Positions 27,976 through 37,580 of a stretch of 63,764 bases of DNA are shown here, one piece after another. Source of the DNA: Rhizobiales bacterium CCH3-A5 (GTDB lineage: Bacteria; Pseudomonadota; Alphaproteobacteria; Rhizobiales; Beijerinckiaceae). The first letter of the stretch is position 1. Each line of letters begins with the position of its first letter. The DNA is taken from NCBI GenBank assembly GCA_001556025.1, contig LSIB01000012.1, positions 1-63,764 of the forward strand, read 5' to 3'. Both the position numbers and the translations under genes were made by a program. The notes under the pieces were generated by a model. That model worked only from the letters and a program-made list of their open reading frames with translations, was not told where the DNA came from and did not search any database.

Positions 27976-28012
27976 CATGATGCGGCCTGTCCAGGGGGGA
28001 ACGGCAGGCCGC
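27941..28012 (-). ncRNA. Candidate minus-strand small RNA 3' module: two hairpins with C-rich loops
   Basis: Read on the minus strand there is an 8 bp hairpin (arms 28005-28012 and 27982-27989) with a loop containing TTCCCCCC, then the 10 bp terminator hairpin with CCCCCC in its loop, then T6. C-rich loops are what anti-ribosome-site small RNAs of alphaproteobacteria use. The 5' end is not visible; the region to the right up to about 28250 could hold a promoter. This is inference from structure only. Confidence 0.35.
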
Positions 28013-28054
28013 CAAACTCGTCGTGTCCCCGACGTTTGGACGACTACACGCAAC

Positions 28055-28144
28055 TCAGGCGGGTGGATGCAGCGCCTGCGGATATTTTCGCCGGCGGCGA
28101 CGGGCCATCCGGTCGGACATCTGGTCGGCCATCAGCTTGGCCAT
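28055..28144 (-). CDS. Possible micro-ORF, 29 residues, Arg-rich
   Basis: An ATG at 28144 opens a 29-residue frame (MAKLMADQMSDRMARRRRRK then YPQALHPPA). It has evenly spaced Met and an Arg block. An AAGAG lies immediately upstream. It stops 43 bases before the double hairpin and would be on the same transcript. Not recognised; possibly translated leader of the small RNA candidate. Confidence 0.25.
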   Translation of the reverse strand: MAKLMADQMSDRMARRRRRKYPQALHPPA

Positions 28145-28263
28145 CTCTTGGGCATGATTCAGGGCGATGGCTTGCGTTCAGGGTTGATCCGTTAACGATA
28201 GCGCTCTACGCGCTGTCTCTCGGACAAGCCGCGCGACCGTTTTTGCTGATGAGTGCAGGTAGG

Positions 28264-28752
28264 ATGATGATGAACCGACGCTTTTGCCTCGCCGCCGCTT
28301 TCGCCACGCTCGCCGCTACGACGCTCGTCGCCAGCGATGCGTCGGCGCAGCGCCGCCAGCAGATGCCCTCTCGCGAGGAACTCGGCACGCCCGCGCCGGC
28401 GCCGATCCCGCAGCAGGAGAAGAATTTTCCGCTCGGAGCCGCCTGGAGCGCCTCGACGCTGAACGGCAAGTCGGTCGCCGGCATGCGCGCGACGCTGCTC
28501 GTCGACGCCAATCTGCGCGGCACGGGCTTTGGCGGCTGCAACACCTTCTCGGCCGCGGCCTATCCGCTGCGCCAGCAGGGTTTCGCCGTCGGCCCGCTCG
28601 CCTTGACCAAACGCACCTGCGACAAGGACATCTCAGGCTTCGAGCGCAGCTATCTCACCGCGCTGCGCGGTGCGCGCAAATGGGATCTGGTCCAGGGCCG
28701 GCTGGTGATCTCGACCGCGCTCGGCGATCTGGTCTTCGAGCGCGCGCTTTAA
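28264..28752 (+). CDS. META domain-containing exported protein
   Basis: Exported protein of 162 residues with a signal peptide (RRFCLAAAFATLAATTL, cleavage near ASAQ). The META fold is shown by AAWSASTLNGKSV, GTGFGGCNTFSAA with the GCN motif, and LALTKRTCDKDI. HslJ-type members are linked to novobiocin or heat resistance in E. coli, but function is generally open. Three in-frame ATGs at 28264, 28267 and 28270 follow an AGGTAGG site; which is used cannot be told. The 324 bp between hisG and this start hold the minus-strand hairpins and micro-ORF described above. Confidence 0.82.
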   Translation: MMMNRRFCLAAAFATLAATTLVASDASAQRRQQMPSREELGTPAPAPIPQQEKNFPLGAAWSASTLNGKSVAGMRATLLVDANLRGTGFGGCNTFSAAAYPLRQQGFAVGPLALTKRTCDKDISGFERSYLTALRGARKWDLVQGRLVISTALGDLVFERAL

Positions 28753-28764
28753 CGCGCCGCCCGG

Positions 28765-30846
28765 TCAGGCCGGAACGGTCGCGGCCCTGGGGCTGAAAGT
28801 CCCGTCCGCATTCGGCTCCATCGTGACAATGGCGTCGTGCATCTCGCGCAGCGTCGAGCGATGGCCGATCGAGACGACCTTCGTCTCGGGCAGCCCGGTG
28901 CGGATGGTTTCGTAGATCTCGCCCTCGAGCTTTTCGTCGAGCGAGGCGGTCGCCTCGTCGAGCAGCAGCCAGTTGGGTTTGGCCAGCAGGGCGCGCGCCA
29001 CCGCCAGCCGCTGCTGCTCGCCGCCCGAAAGCCGCTGCCCCCAGAGATCGACCTCGTCCAGCCGCTCGCTGAGATGGCCGAGCCTGACCTTGTCCATCGC
29101 GTCGCGCAGCGCCGCGTCGCTGAAAGCGTTCTCCTCCGCCGGATAGGCCAGCGCCGCGCGCAGGGAACCCTGCGGCAGATAGGGCCGCTGCGGCAGCAGC
29201 ATGACATCGGCGCGCTCGGGAATGCCGACCTTGCCCTCGCCGAAGGGCCAGATGCCGGCGATGGCCCGAAACAGCGTCGATTTGCCCGAGCCCGACGGCC
29301 CGACCAGCAGCGTCGCCCGCGCGCCGCCAAGCGCCAGCCCATCCGCCCGCACGATCGGCTTGCCATTGGGCAGCGTCAGGGTCGCGCCGTCGATGGTCAG
29401 GCTTTCGCCCGGCCGTCGGTCGCGGTCGACACCGCCCTCCTGCGATTCCTGCGCCTGCTGGATCGCCGCCTCGAAGGAGGTCAGGCGGTTGATCGAGGCG
29501 AGGTAGGAGGCGATCGACTGGTAGCTGTTGATGATGAAGGAGAGCGCCGTCTCGACGCGCCCGAAGGCCGACGAGGTCTGCGTCAGCGTGCCGAGCTGGA
29601 ACTCCTTGGCGAAATAGCCCGGCGCCAGAAGCAGGAACGGGATGACGACGTTGGCCTGGTTATAGGACAGGGTGAAGCTGGTGATCTTCAGCTTGCGCCA
29701 CATCAGGTCGTAGAAGTTGCGCACGATCGCGCGGAAGCGCTGGCCGAGATGGGCCAGTTCGGCCTTCTCGCCGCGCATCGAGGCGATCTGCTCGGAATAC
29801 TCGCGCAGACGCGCCATCGAAAAGCGGAAATCGGCCTCGCGCTTCTCCTGCTCGAATTCGAGCGGGATCAGCCAGCGGCCGATCAGATGGGTGATCCAGG
29901 TCGCCAGCGCCGCATAGAGGAAGGTCGCCCAGAAGATGAAGCCTGGGATGACGATATCGGTGCCGGGCACGCGGATCGTCACAGGCAGGTTCCACAGGAT
30001 GATCGCGAACGAGACCAGCGTGGAAATCTGCGTCAGCAGGGTCAGCGAGAAGGCGTAGGTCTGGTTCAGGAAAGCGCGCGTGTCCTCGGCGATGCGCTGG
30101 TCGGGGTTGTCGGCCGTGCCGGCGAGCGACATCCGGTAATGCGCGCCGGCCGAGAGCCAGCGCCGGTTGTAATCGGCCGCCATGTATTCGCGCCAGCGGA
30201 TAAGCAGCACGCTGTTGGCGACAATCTCGATCAGGTTCGTGACAACCGAGATCGTCGCCCAGACGCCGAACACCCAGATGAGCTGGTACCAGAACGCCGA
30301 GACGTCGTAGTTCTGCAGCGCGTTGTAGAAGTCGCGGTAGAAGAAGTTGAGTCTCAGCGCGATGCCGACCTGCGCCTGGTTGAGCACGATCAGGAAGACC
30401 AGCAGCGCCACCGCCGAATGGCCGAGGCTGACGCTGAACTTGCCCAGCGGCCAGAAATTCAGCGTCGAGCGTTCCTCCGCGAGGAAATAGGGCGAGGCGA
30501 TGCGGGCGATGCGCTGCACCACCGGCGCAAACGAGATCAGATAGATCAGCGTGCCGAAGACCGCGACCGTGGTCGGCAGGCTGGCTGGCGGGGCGACCGC
30601 GCTCCAGTTCGCCGGCCAGAAGCCGAGCTGCGCCAGCACCGCGCCCGCGCCAAAGACGACATATTCCGTGCCGAAGATCGCCGAGAAGATCTTCAGGAAA
30701 TAGGCGATGCCGGTGGAGCGGAACACGGCCGCCGCCAGCAGCAGGCCGACAACGCCCATGCCGATCATGCCGGCGCTGCCAGCCTGGGTTCCCACGCCGA
30801 GCGCGATCACGGCCAGCACGGCGACGGCAAAGCTCAACGGACGCAT
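28765..30846 (-). CDS. ABC transporter ATP-binding/permease protein, SbmA/BacA-like fusion
   Basis: Half-transporter of 693 residues. About eight membrane segments (two N-terminal plus a six-helix core) occupy residues 1-450 with the SbmA/BacA-type FFYRDFYNALQNYD and DNPDQRIAEDTRAF signatures. The ATPase has Walker A GPSGSGKST (516-524), signature LSGGEQQR (606-613) and Walker B LLLDEAT (627-633). This YddA-type family is linked to peptide, bleomycin or long-chain lipid transport. I start at ATG 30846 because AGGA is 8 bases upstream; a GTG two codons earlier would be too close. It is convergent with the META gene. Confidence 0.92.
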   Translation of the reverse strand: MRPLSFAVAVLAVIALGVGTQAGSAGMIGMGVVGLLLAAAVFRSTGIAYFLKIFSAIFGTEYVVFGAGAVLAQLGFWPANWSAVAPPASLPTTVAVFGTLIYLISFAPVVQRIARIASPYFLAEERSTLNFWPLGKFSVSLGHSAVALLVFLIVLNQAQVGIALRLNFFYRDFYNALQNYDVSAFWYQLIWVFGVWATISVVTNLIEIVANSVLLIRWREYMAADYNRRWLSAGAHYRMSLAGTADNPDQRIAEDTRAFLNQTYAFSLTLLTQISTLVSFAIILWNLPVTIRVPGTDIVIPGFIFWATFLYAALATWITHLIGRWLIPLEFEQEKREADFRFSMARLREYSEQIASMRGEKAELAHLGQRFRAIVRNFYDLMWRKLKITSFTLSYNQANVVIPFLLLAPGYFAKEFQLGTLTQTSSAFGRVETALSFIINSYQSIASYLASINRLTSFEAAIQQAQESQEGGVDRDRRPGESLTIDGATLTLPNGKPIVRADGLALGGARATLLVGPSGSGKSTLFRAIAGIWPFGEGKVGIPERADVMLLPQRPYLPQGSLRAALAYPAEENAFSDAALRDAMDKVRLGHLSERLDEVDLWGQRLSGGEQQRLAVARALLAKPNWLLLDEATASLDEKLEGEIYETIRTGLPETKVVSIGHRSTLREMHDAIVTMEPNADGTFSPRAATVPA

Positions 30847-30924
30847 CGGCACTATCCTGACAGGGGAAAGCTCGCGACGGACGCCGCGATTCGAACCATG
30901 ATCCAGTGCAGCGCAACAGACAAG

Positions 30925-30949
30925 AAAGCCCGGCTCAAGGCCGGGCTTT
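30925..30949. terminator. Bidirectional intrinsic terminator
   Basis: AAAGCCCGGC at 30925-30934 pairs with GCCGGGCTTT at 30940-30949 around TCAAG. It lies 27 bases after the DoxX stop in the minus direction, with a short T run on both sides. Confidence 0.75.
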
Positions 30950-30975
30950 CCACATCAGCGCATTGTGATCGCCGC

Positions 30976-31359
30976 TCAGGCGCGGTCGAGCGACCAGCGG
31001 CCGGGGCCGCTGGCGAAGAGCACGAGGAAGCCGCCGGCCACTGCCAGGTTCTTCATGAACAGGAGCTGCTGCATCCGGTCCGGGGCGGAATGGAACAGGA
31101 TGGTCGCGATGATGGTGAAGCCGAACAAGGCGAGCGCGACCAGCCGCGTCTTGAAGCCGACGACGATCATCAGGCCACCGACCAGCTCGAGCAGGATGAC
31201 GGCCGGGAGCAGGATGCCGGGAACGCCCTGCGCGGCCATATAGGCCTGGGTCCCGGCATAGCCGCCGATCTTGGAGTAGCCGCCTATGACGAACATCAGG
31301 GCGAGCAGGATGCGGCCGACGAGCTTGGCGGAATCGGTCAGGGCGGGCGAGGTCAGCAT
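30976..31359 (-). CDS. DoxX family protein
   Basis: Small membrane protein of 127 residues with four hydrophobic segments. The DoxX signature is ILLALMFVIGGYSKIGG followed by GVPGILLPAVILLELVGGLMIVVG. Bacterial DoxX proteins belong to a broad redox-related membrane family; this one has no partner that would specify a role. ATG 31359 is preceded by AAGGA and is preferred to a 26-residue extension. Confidence 0.88.
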   Translation of the reverse strand: MLTSPALTDSAKLVGRILLALMFVIGGYSKIGGYAGTQAYMAAQGVPGILLPAVILLELVGGLMIVVGFKTRLVALALFGFTIIATILFHSAPDRMQQLLFMKNLAVAGGFLVLFASGPGRWSLDRA

Positions 31360-31511
31360 GGGTGTCCTTTCGGCGGGGCCGGTTCTTGGCGCGAGGCGAT
31401 GCTCTACCGTCAGAACCGGCAAATTGAAAGGATTCAACCGGCAAATGCAATTTGCGGCACTGCAATATTCGTAGATTTCAAGCCATTTTGGGGCAACTCC
31501 AGAAATCGAGC

Positions 31512-32426
31512 TCAGCCGCCCGGCTTCTGCTTGCGCCGGGCCTCCAGTTCCTCCGTGACAGCGATCACGTCGAGATAGTCCTCGTGCTTCGCCGGCGCAT
31601 AGGCCGAGACCTGGCCATCGGTGAAGGTCCTGAACACCTCGGGAGCGTCGGTCTTCATCGCCATCATCGCCGCGACGAAATCGCGCTTGAGCCCCTCGGG
31701 CAGGTTGGCCCGGGTCGAGAACGGGCTCGCCGGGATCAGCGGCGAGGTCCAGATCACCCGCGTCGAGCCCTGCGGGATCATGCCCCGGCCGGCGAGCCGC
31801 TGCACAACGCCCGAATTCTCGTTGACCTGAAAGGTGGCGACCGCCTCGAACTGTCCGCGCACCAGCGCGATCACCGAATTGTCGTGGCTGCCCGAGAACA
31901 CCGTGCCGCTGAAATGGGCGGCCGGGTCGAAGCCCTGCTTGCGCAGGTAATAGGACGGGAAGGCGTAGCCGGAGGTGGAATTCGGATCGGCGAAGGCGAA
32001 AGCCCTGCCCTTCAGATCGGCAACCGTCTTGTAGGGGCTGTCAGCGCGTACGACGATGACGGAGAAGTAGCCTTCCTGGCCGTTATTGTCGACGTCGCGG
32101 AAGAGCGGCTGCAACTTGTCGCCGAGCACGCGCCGGCCGAGCGAATAGACCGCCGGCCCGAAGCGCGAGAATTCGAGCTGGTCGGCCCGCATCGCCTCGA
32201 CAAGGCCGGCATAGTCGCTGACCCGGTAGAGTTTCACCGGCACGCCGAGCGCCCTGGTCAGATAGTCGATCACCGGCTGGGTGCGGGCTAGCGCGGCCGC
32301 CTCGTTCTCGGCGGACGACACGCCGAAGCGGATTTCCTTGATCGTCTGCCGCCAGTCGGCTTGGGCGAGCGCGGGGAGGGCGGATATCGCAGGCAAGGCG
32401 GCGAGCAGCGAGCGGCGCGTGATCAT
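31512..32426 (-). CDS. Phosphate/phosphite/phosphonate-type substrate-binding protein (PhnD-like), orphan
   Basis: Periplasmic binding protein of 304 residues. It starts MITRRSLLAALPAISALPA, a signal peptide with an Arg pair, cleaved near ALAQ. The fold is that of PhnD-type proteins: EIRFGVSSAENE, VKLYRVSDYAGLVEAMRADQLEFSRFGPAVY and AFADPNSTSGYAFPSYYL. The last block is a PhnD hallmark, but no phn or other transporter genes are nearby. The ligand could be a phosphonate or another oxyanion. A short AGGGG site precedes ATG 32426. Confidence 0.85.
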   Translation of the reverse strand: MITRRSLLAALPAISALPALAQADWRQTIKEIRFGVSSAENEAAALARTQPVIDYLTRALGVPVKLYRVSDYAGLVEAMRADQLEFSRFGPAVYSLGRRVLGDKLQPLFRDVDNNGQEGYFSVIVVRADSPYKTVADLKGRAFAFADPNSTSGYAFPSYYLRKQGFDPAAHFSGTVFSGSHDNSVIALVRGQFEAVATFQVNENSGVVQRLAGRGMIPQGSTRVIWTSPLIPASPFSTRANLPEGLKRDFVAAMMAMKTDAPEVFRTFTDGQVSAYAPAKHEDYLDVIAVTEELEARRKQKPGG

Positions 32427-32520
32427 GTCGGACCCCTTGTCGGAAGCCGACACAATGCGCTCGCGCATTGGTCAAACGCGCAACGATCGGATGTCGAAGC
32501 GATGACGGCCGGCGCCGACG

Positions 32521-32607
32521 TCAGGCCGCCTGACGTCCCTGGGCTGCGCCGTCACGGGCCTCGTCTGCCCCGTCGAGCCTCGCCAGCGATTCCGCCAGCG
32601 TCGCCAT
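32521..32607 (-). CDS. Possible small ORF, 28 residues, unrecognised
   Basis: ATG 32607 with GGGAG a few bases upstream opens a frame MATLAESLARLDGADEARDG then AAQGRQAA. It sits in the 304 bp between the groEL terminator and the PhnD-like gene. No family match is apparent and it may be chance. Nothing else was seen in this interval apart from the terminator. Confidence 0.2.
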   Translation of the reverse strand: MATLAESLARLDGADEARDGAAQGRQAA

Positions 32608-32677
32608 TCGCTCCCGGATCGGCGCGGTCCGGCAGGTGTGGTCGTCGTGGAAACCACGACCTCGGGTTGCGGTTATG

Positions 32678-32705
32678 AAAAAAGGCCCGGCTCACGCCGG
32701 GCCTT
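32678..32705 (-). terminator. groESL intrinsic terminator
   Basis: GGCCCGGC and GCCGGGCC arms (32684-32691 and 32696-32703) around a four-base loop, followed on the minus strand by six T. It lies 26 bases after the groEL stop. Confidence 0.88.
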
Positions 32706-32730
32706 CGTTCCGTCGATCTGGACGCCTGGA

Positions 32731-34383
<1,653 letters not shown>

Positions 34384-34421
34384 TTACGAAATATCGGGGG
34401 GAAAAAGCGGTCTCAGGCTGA

Positions 34422-34709
34422 TCAGCCGATCACGCCCATGATGTCGGATTCCTTCATGATCAGGAGATCCTGGCCATCGATCTTGACCTCGGTGCCCGAC
34501 CACTTGCCGAAGAGGACGCGGTCGCCCTTCTTGACGTCGAGCGCGACGAGCTTGCCGGCGTCGTCACGGGCGCCGGGGCCGACGGAGACGACTTCGCCTT
34601 CCTGCGGCTTCTCCTTGGCGGTGTCGGGGATGATGATGCCACCCTTGGTCTTCTCCTCGCCATCAAGGCGGCGGACCACGACGCGGTCATGCAAAGGACG
34701 GAACTTCAT
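34422..34709 (-). CDS. groES: Co-chaperonin GroES (Hsp10)
   Basis: Heptameric lid of the GroEL chamber; 95 residues. The sequence starts [20 protein letters not shown], contains the mobile loop [15 protein letters not shown], and has [20 protein letters not shown] near the end. The start is ATG 34709, after a GAGGAAG site; the longer open frame upstream is not family-like. First gene of groESL. Confidence 0.98.
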   Translation of the reverse strand: MKFRPLHDRVVVRRLDGEEKTKGGIIIPDTAKEKPQEGEVVSVGPGARDDAGKLVALDVKKGDRVLFGKWSGTEVKIDGQDLLIMKESDIMGVIG

Positions 34710-34777
34710 GGTTCTGTCTTCCTCTTGGATCGAATTCTGGTGCGGACTGCGCCGACGGCGCCCGCGATGGGCATCTG

Positions 34778-34804
34778 TTAGCAGTCGCTTGAAGAGAGTG
34801 CCAA
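34778..34804 (-). promoter_or_regulatory. CIRCE operator of groESL
   Basis: Read on the minus strand: TTGGCACTC, nine bases, GACTGCTAA. Each arm differs from the CIRCE consensus (TTAGCACTC-N9-GAGTGCTAA) at one base. It lies 69 bases upstream of groES, the normal place for HrcA binding. Confidence 0.85.
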
Positions 34805-34936
34805 CGGATGGTGCGGAGATAGGCGCGGCGCTTGCGCAAGTCAAGGAAACATCGCGGATGAAGGTGAATTCCGGCGCGACGTCGGGGCCTGGCCGACCGG
34901 CTGCCAAATCCGACACGAACACGCTAGCATGGCAGG

Positions 34937-35392
34937 ATGACGACGCCCGCTCCCGATCCCCGTCTCGACGACATCGCCCGTTCCTGCGTCGCCCTGCATG
35001 TTCGCATGACCGCGCGCGCCGTGACGCGGGCCTATGACGAGGCGATGCGCCCGAGCGGGCTCAAGATCACGCAGTTCGTCCTGCTCTCGGCGCTCAGCAC
35101 GGGCGCCTGGCGCTCGGTCACCGAACTCGCCGAACGCTTTGCGCTGGAACGCACCTCGCTGACGCGCAACCTTCAGCTGCTGGCGGCCGAAGGGTTGGTG
35201 GAGCCGGTGGTCTGCAAGGGCCGCGCCTCGATCTACGCCGTCACCGACAAGGGCAGGGCGGCGATCGAGGCCGCGATCCCCTATTGGCGCGCCGCGCAGC
35301 AGCGCATCGAAAGCGGGCTCGGCGAAGCGCGCTGGGGCGAGACGCGCGAGGGCCTGAAGGCGCTGCGCCGGATCGCGCGGCAGCCAGGTTGA
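34937..35392 (+). CDS. MarR family transcriptional regulator
   Basis: Winged-helix regulator of 151 residues. The core is [29 protein letters not shown] with the recognition helix [22 protein letters not shown] and the wing [14 protein letters not shown]. It is divergent from groESL and is followed 69 bases later by the PaaI-type thioesterase gene on the same strand. It may regulate that gene or the divergent region; no clear operator palindrome was seen. Confidence 0.93.
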   Translation: MTTPAPDPRLDDIARSCVALHVRMTARAVTRAYDEAMRPSGLKITQFVLLSALSTGAWRSVTELAERFALERTSLTRNLQLLAAEGLVEPVVCKGRASIYAVTDKGRAAIEAAIPYWRAAQQRIESGLGEARWGETREGLKALRRIARQPG

Positions 35393-35461
35393 AGCGCGAG
35401 GCGGCTTGACGACAACGCGGCGCGAGCTATCGTGCATCTACACGAAAGCGACGAGGCGGCG

Positions 35462-35941
35462 ATGTCGGGCGAAGGCGGAGTGGTGACGCGCGAGGTTCTC
35501 CTCGCCCAGGATGGCCTGAGTTTCCTGCGCGGGCTTCTCGATGGTTCGCATCCGCCCGCGCCGTTCGCGCTCTCGACGGATATGCGGCTGGTCGAAGCCG
35601 ACGAGGGCCGCGTCGTCTTCACCGGCGTGCCCTCGGCCCGTTTCCTGAACCCGCTCGGCACGGTCCATGGCGGCTGGACCGCGACGATCCTCGATTCCGC
35701 CATGGCCTGCGCCGCGCATTCGACGCTCAAGGCCGGCGAGGGCTACACCACGCTGGAGATGAAATTAAACTACGTCCGGCCGGTGCTGCCCGACAGCGGC
35801 ACGGTGCGCTGCGAAGGCAAGCTGATCCATCGCGGTGGGACAGTCATCACGACGGAAGGGCGGCTGGTGGACGAGCGCGGCAGGTTGCTGGCGCATGGGA
35901 CGGAGACGTGTCTGGTGCTGGCCGCCAAGGCGAGGCCCTGA
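35462..35941 (+). CDS. PaaI family thioesterase
   Basis: Hotdog-fold thioesterase of 159 residues, probably hydrolysing aryl- or acyl-CoA in the cytoplasm. The signature is NPLGTVHGGWTATILDSAMACAAHS, with the HGG and catalytic Asp positions of the 4HBT family; TTLEMKLNYVRPV follows. ATG 35462 was preferred to a GTG ten codons upstream. It ends 5 bp before the stop of the convergent EamA gene. Confidence 0.9.
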   Translation: MSGEGGVVTREVLLAQDGLSFLRGLLDGSHPPAPFALSTDMRLVEADEGRVVFTGVPSARFLNPLGTVHGGWTATILDSAMACAAHSTLKAGEGYTTLEMKLNYVRPVLPDSGTVRCEGKLIHRGGTVITTEGRLVDERGRLLAHGTETCLVLAAKARP

Positions 35942-35946
35942 GTTCT

Positions 35947-36789
35947 CTACCTCCGGCTCACCGCCACCGCCCCTGCCACGATCAGCAGCGCGCCCGCATA
36001 GGTCGTGATCAGCGGCACCTCGCCGAACATCGCGTAGCCGAGCAGGCTCGCCCAGATCAGCGCGGTGTATTCGATCGGCGCCAGCCGCGAGGCTTCGGCG
36101 CGGGCGAAGGCCGAGGTCAGCATTAGGTGCCCGCCGACGGCGAGCAGGCCCGCCAGCCCGTAGGCGGCGAGATCGGCCGCAGTCATCGGTACGAAGGCCA
36201 GCATGGCGGGAACGGCGAGGCACAAGGCCGGCCCGCAGTTCTGGAACACGACGATGATCGCGGGATGCTCCTTCAGCGCGATGCGCCGCAGCAGGATCAG
36301 GTTGAAGGCGTAGGCCACCGCCGAGAACAGGGCGGCGGCGACGCCGAGCTCGGCGCTGGGCAGATGTCCTTGCAGCCGCGGCCAGACCATTACCAGCATA
36401 CCGGCGACGCCGAAGCCGAGCGCGGTGAAGATGCGGCTGTCGAGCTTCTCCTTCAGCAACAGGCCGCCCAGCAGCGCCACGAAGACTGGTGCGAGGAAGG
36501 ACAATGTCAGCGCCTCCGCCAGCGGCAGCACCGAGATCGAGTAGAAGAAGCTGCCGGCCGTCACCACGACGACAGGCACACGGATGGCGTTGCCGATCAG
36601 GCTCGCGCGCGTCGGAAAGGCGGGTCGCGCGATCGCCAGCACAACGAGCGAGACCAGCCCGCCCATGGCGAAGCGCATGAACAGCGCCACGATGAAGGGG
36701 TGCTCGCGCATCTGACCCTTGATCACGGCGTCCATCGCGGTCAGCAGCGCGATGCCGAGCGCGGCGCGCAGCGCGGTGGTCAGGCTCAT
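35947..36789 (-). CDS. EamA/DMT family transporter
   Basis: Membrane transporter of 280 residues with ten hydrophobic segments in two EamA repeats. The first repeat carries PLAEALTLSFLAPVFVALLGGLLLKEKLD and the second RLAPIEYTALIWASLLGYAMFGE, both containing the conserved Pro and Glu region of RhaT/EamA proteins. Its ATG overlaps the stop of the upstream GNAT gene by 4 bp (ATGA), so they are coupled. Such proteins commonly export amino acids or metabolites. Confidence 0.9.
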   Translation of the reverse strand: MSLTTALRAALGIALLTAMDAVIKGQMREHPFIVALFMRFAMGGLVSLVVLAIARPAFPTRASLIGNAIRVPVVVVTAGSFFYSISVLPLAEALTLSFLAPVFVALLGGLLLKEKLDSRIFTALGFGVAGMLVMVWPRLQGHLPSAELGVAAALFSAVAYAFNLILLRRIALKEHPAIIVVFQNCGPALCLAVPAMLAFVPMTAADLAAYGLAGLLAVGGHLMLTSAFARAEASRLAPIEYTALIWASLLGYAMFGEVPLITTYAGALLIVAGAVAVSRR

Positions 36790-37304
36790 AGCGTGAGGCC
36801 GTCGAGAGGCCTGTCGATCAGCGCTTTGCGGAAATGGTACTCCCATGTCGCCGAGACGTCGGCGAGGTAGCGCTCGCCAGGCCAGCGCTTGAAGCCGAGT
36901 TTCTCATAGAAGCGATGACCGCGCGCAAAACGGCTGTCCGACCACAGCATCATGTCGGCGAAGCGGCCAGCCTCCGCGAAGGCGAGCGCGCGGGCAAACA
37001 GCGCCTGCGCCAGTCCGGAGCCGCGAAAGGCCGGGTCGGCATAGACCTTGAAGATCTCGACCGCGTTCTGCTCGGGCACGGGCAGAACGCCGAGCGAGCC
37101 GGCGATGCCGCCACCGGGCGCATCAGCCACCCAGAGCCGGCCACCCTTTGCGGCAAAGTGGCTCGCCGGCACGCGCAGTTCGGGAAACTCCGACCACTCG
37201 AACAGGCAGTTGGGATATTCTGCGAAGCTCGCCGCGATCAGCGTGGCCAAGGCTTGCGAATCGCTGTCGCGGGCGTCGCGGATGGGGAGCAGGGCGGCGG
37301 TCAT
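36786..37304 (-). CDS. GNAT family N-acetyltransferase
   Basis: Acetyl-CoA-dependent transferase of 172 residues. The acetyl-CoA loop is VYADPAFRGSGLAQALFARAL, with R-G-S-G-L-A matching motif A; motif B has HRFYEKLGFKRWPGERYL. ATG 37304 was chosen over a 24-residue upstream stretch of low-complexity Ala/Arg. It is coupled to the EamA transporter, which suggests acetylation and export of an amine or amino acid, but that is inference. Confidence 0.9.
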   Translation of the reverse strand: MTAALLPIRDARDSDSQALATLIAASFAEYPNCLFEWSEFPELRVPASHFAAKGGRLWVADAPGGGIAGSLGVLPVPEQNAVEIFKVYADPAFRGSGLAQALFARALAFAEAGRFADMMLWSDSRFARGHRFYEKLGFKRWPGERYLADVSATWEYHFRKALIDRPLDGLTL

Positions 37305-37394
37305 GCACTCGGCAATAGCGGCAGCGCGTCGCGCGCGACAGGGGGCGGGCAGGGCAGTCCCATTCGGTTGGCGCATGCCGGGCCGTCAAAGAGT

Positions 37395-37561
37395 GGCCTG
37401 CGTTTTCAGCGATGGCGCTTGATAGCTTGGCCAAAAGTCCGTGCGGTCGGCGACGTCCTGCGGCACGAGTACCAAAGCATTTCCGACGACATCATCTGGA
37501 GCGTCGTCAAGGACGAGCTCCACGCTTGAAAGCCGTGATGGCTCATCCGTTCCGAGCTTGA
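37395..37561 (+). pseudogene. Remnant of a HepT-like (DUF86) toxin gene, 3' part only
   Basis: The frame reading RLIAWPKVRAVGDVLRHEYQ then SISDDIIWSVVKDELHA, from 37416, matches the C-terminal third of HepT/DUF86 ribonuclease-type toxins, including the R-x4-6-H-Y-like element RHEYQ. It is cut at TGA 37527-37529; a one-base shift continues LKAVMAHPF to a stop at 37561, as expected for the family end. No start, N-terminal part or MntA antitoxin gene is present. The remnant sits between the divergent GNAT start and TauE stop. Confidence 0.7.
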
Positions 37562-37580
37562 AGCTCGATCAGGCTAACGC

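Noticed and set aside
28837..31578. A 913-codon open frame on the + strand
   Set aside because: Antisense to the ABC exporter and DoxX genes; no signature, and it runs across the terminator at 30925.
36834..37400. The long + strand frame leading into the HepT-like fragment
   Set aside because: This part is antisense to the GNAT gene; only the end after about 37395 resembles HepT.
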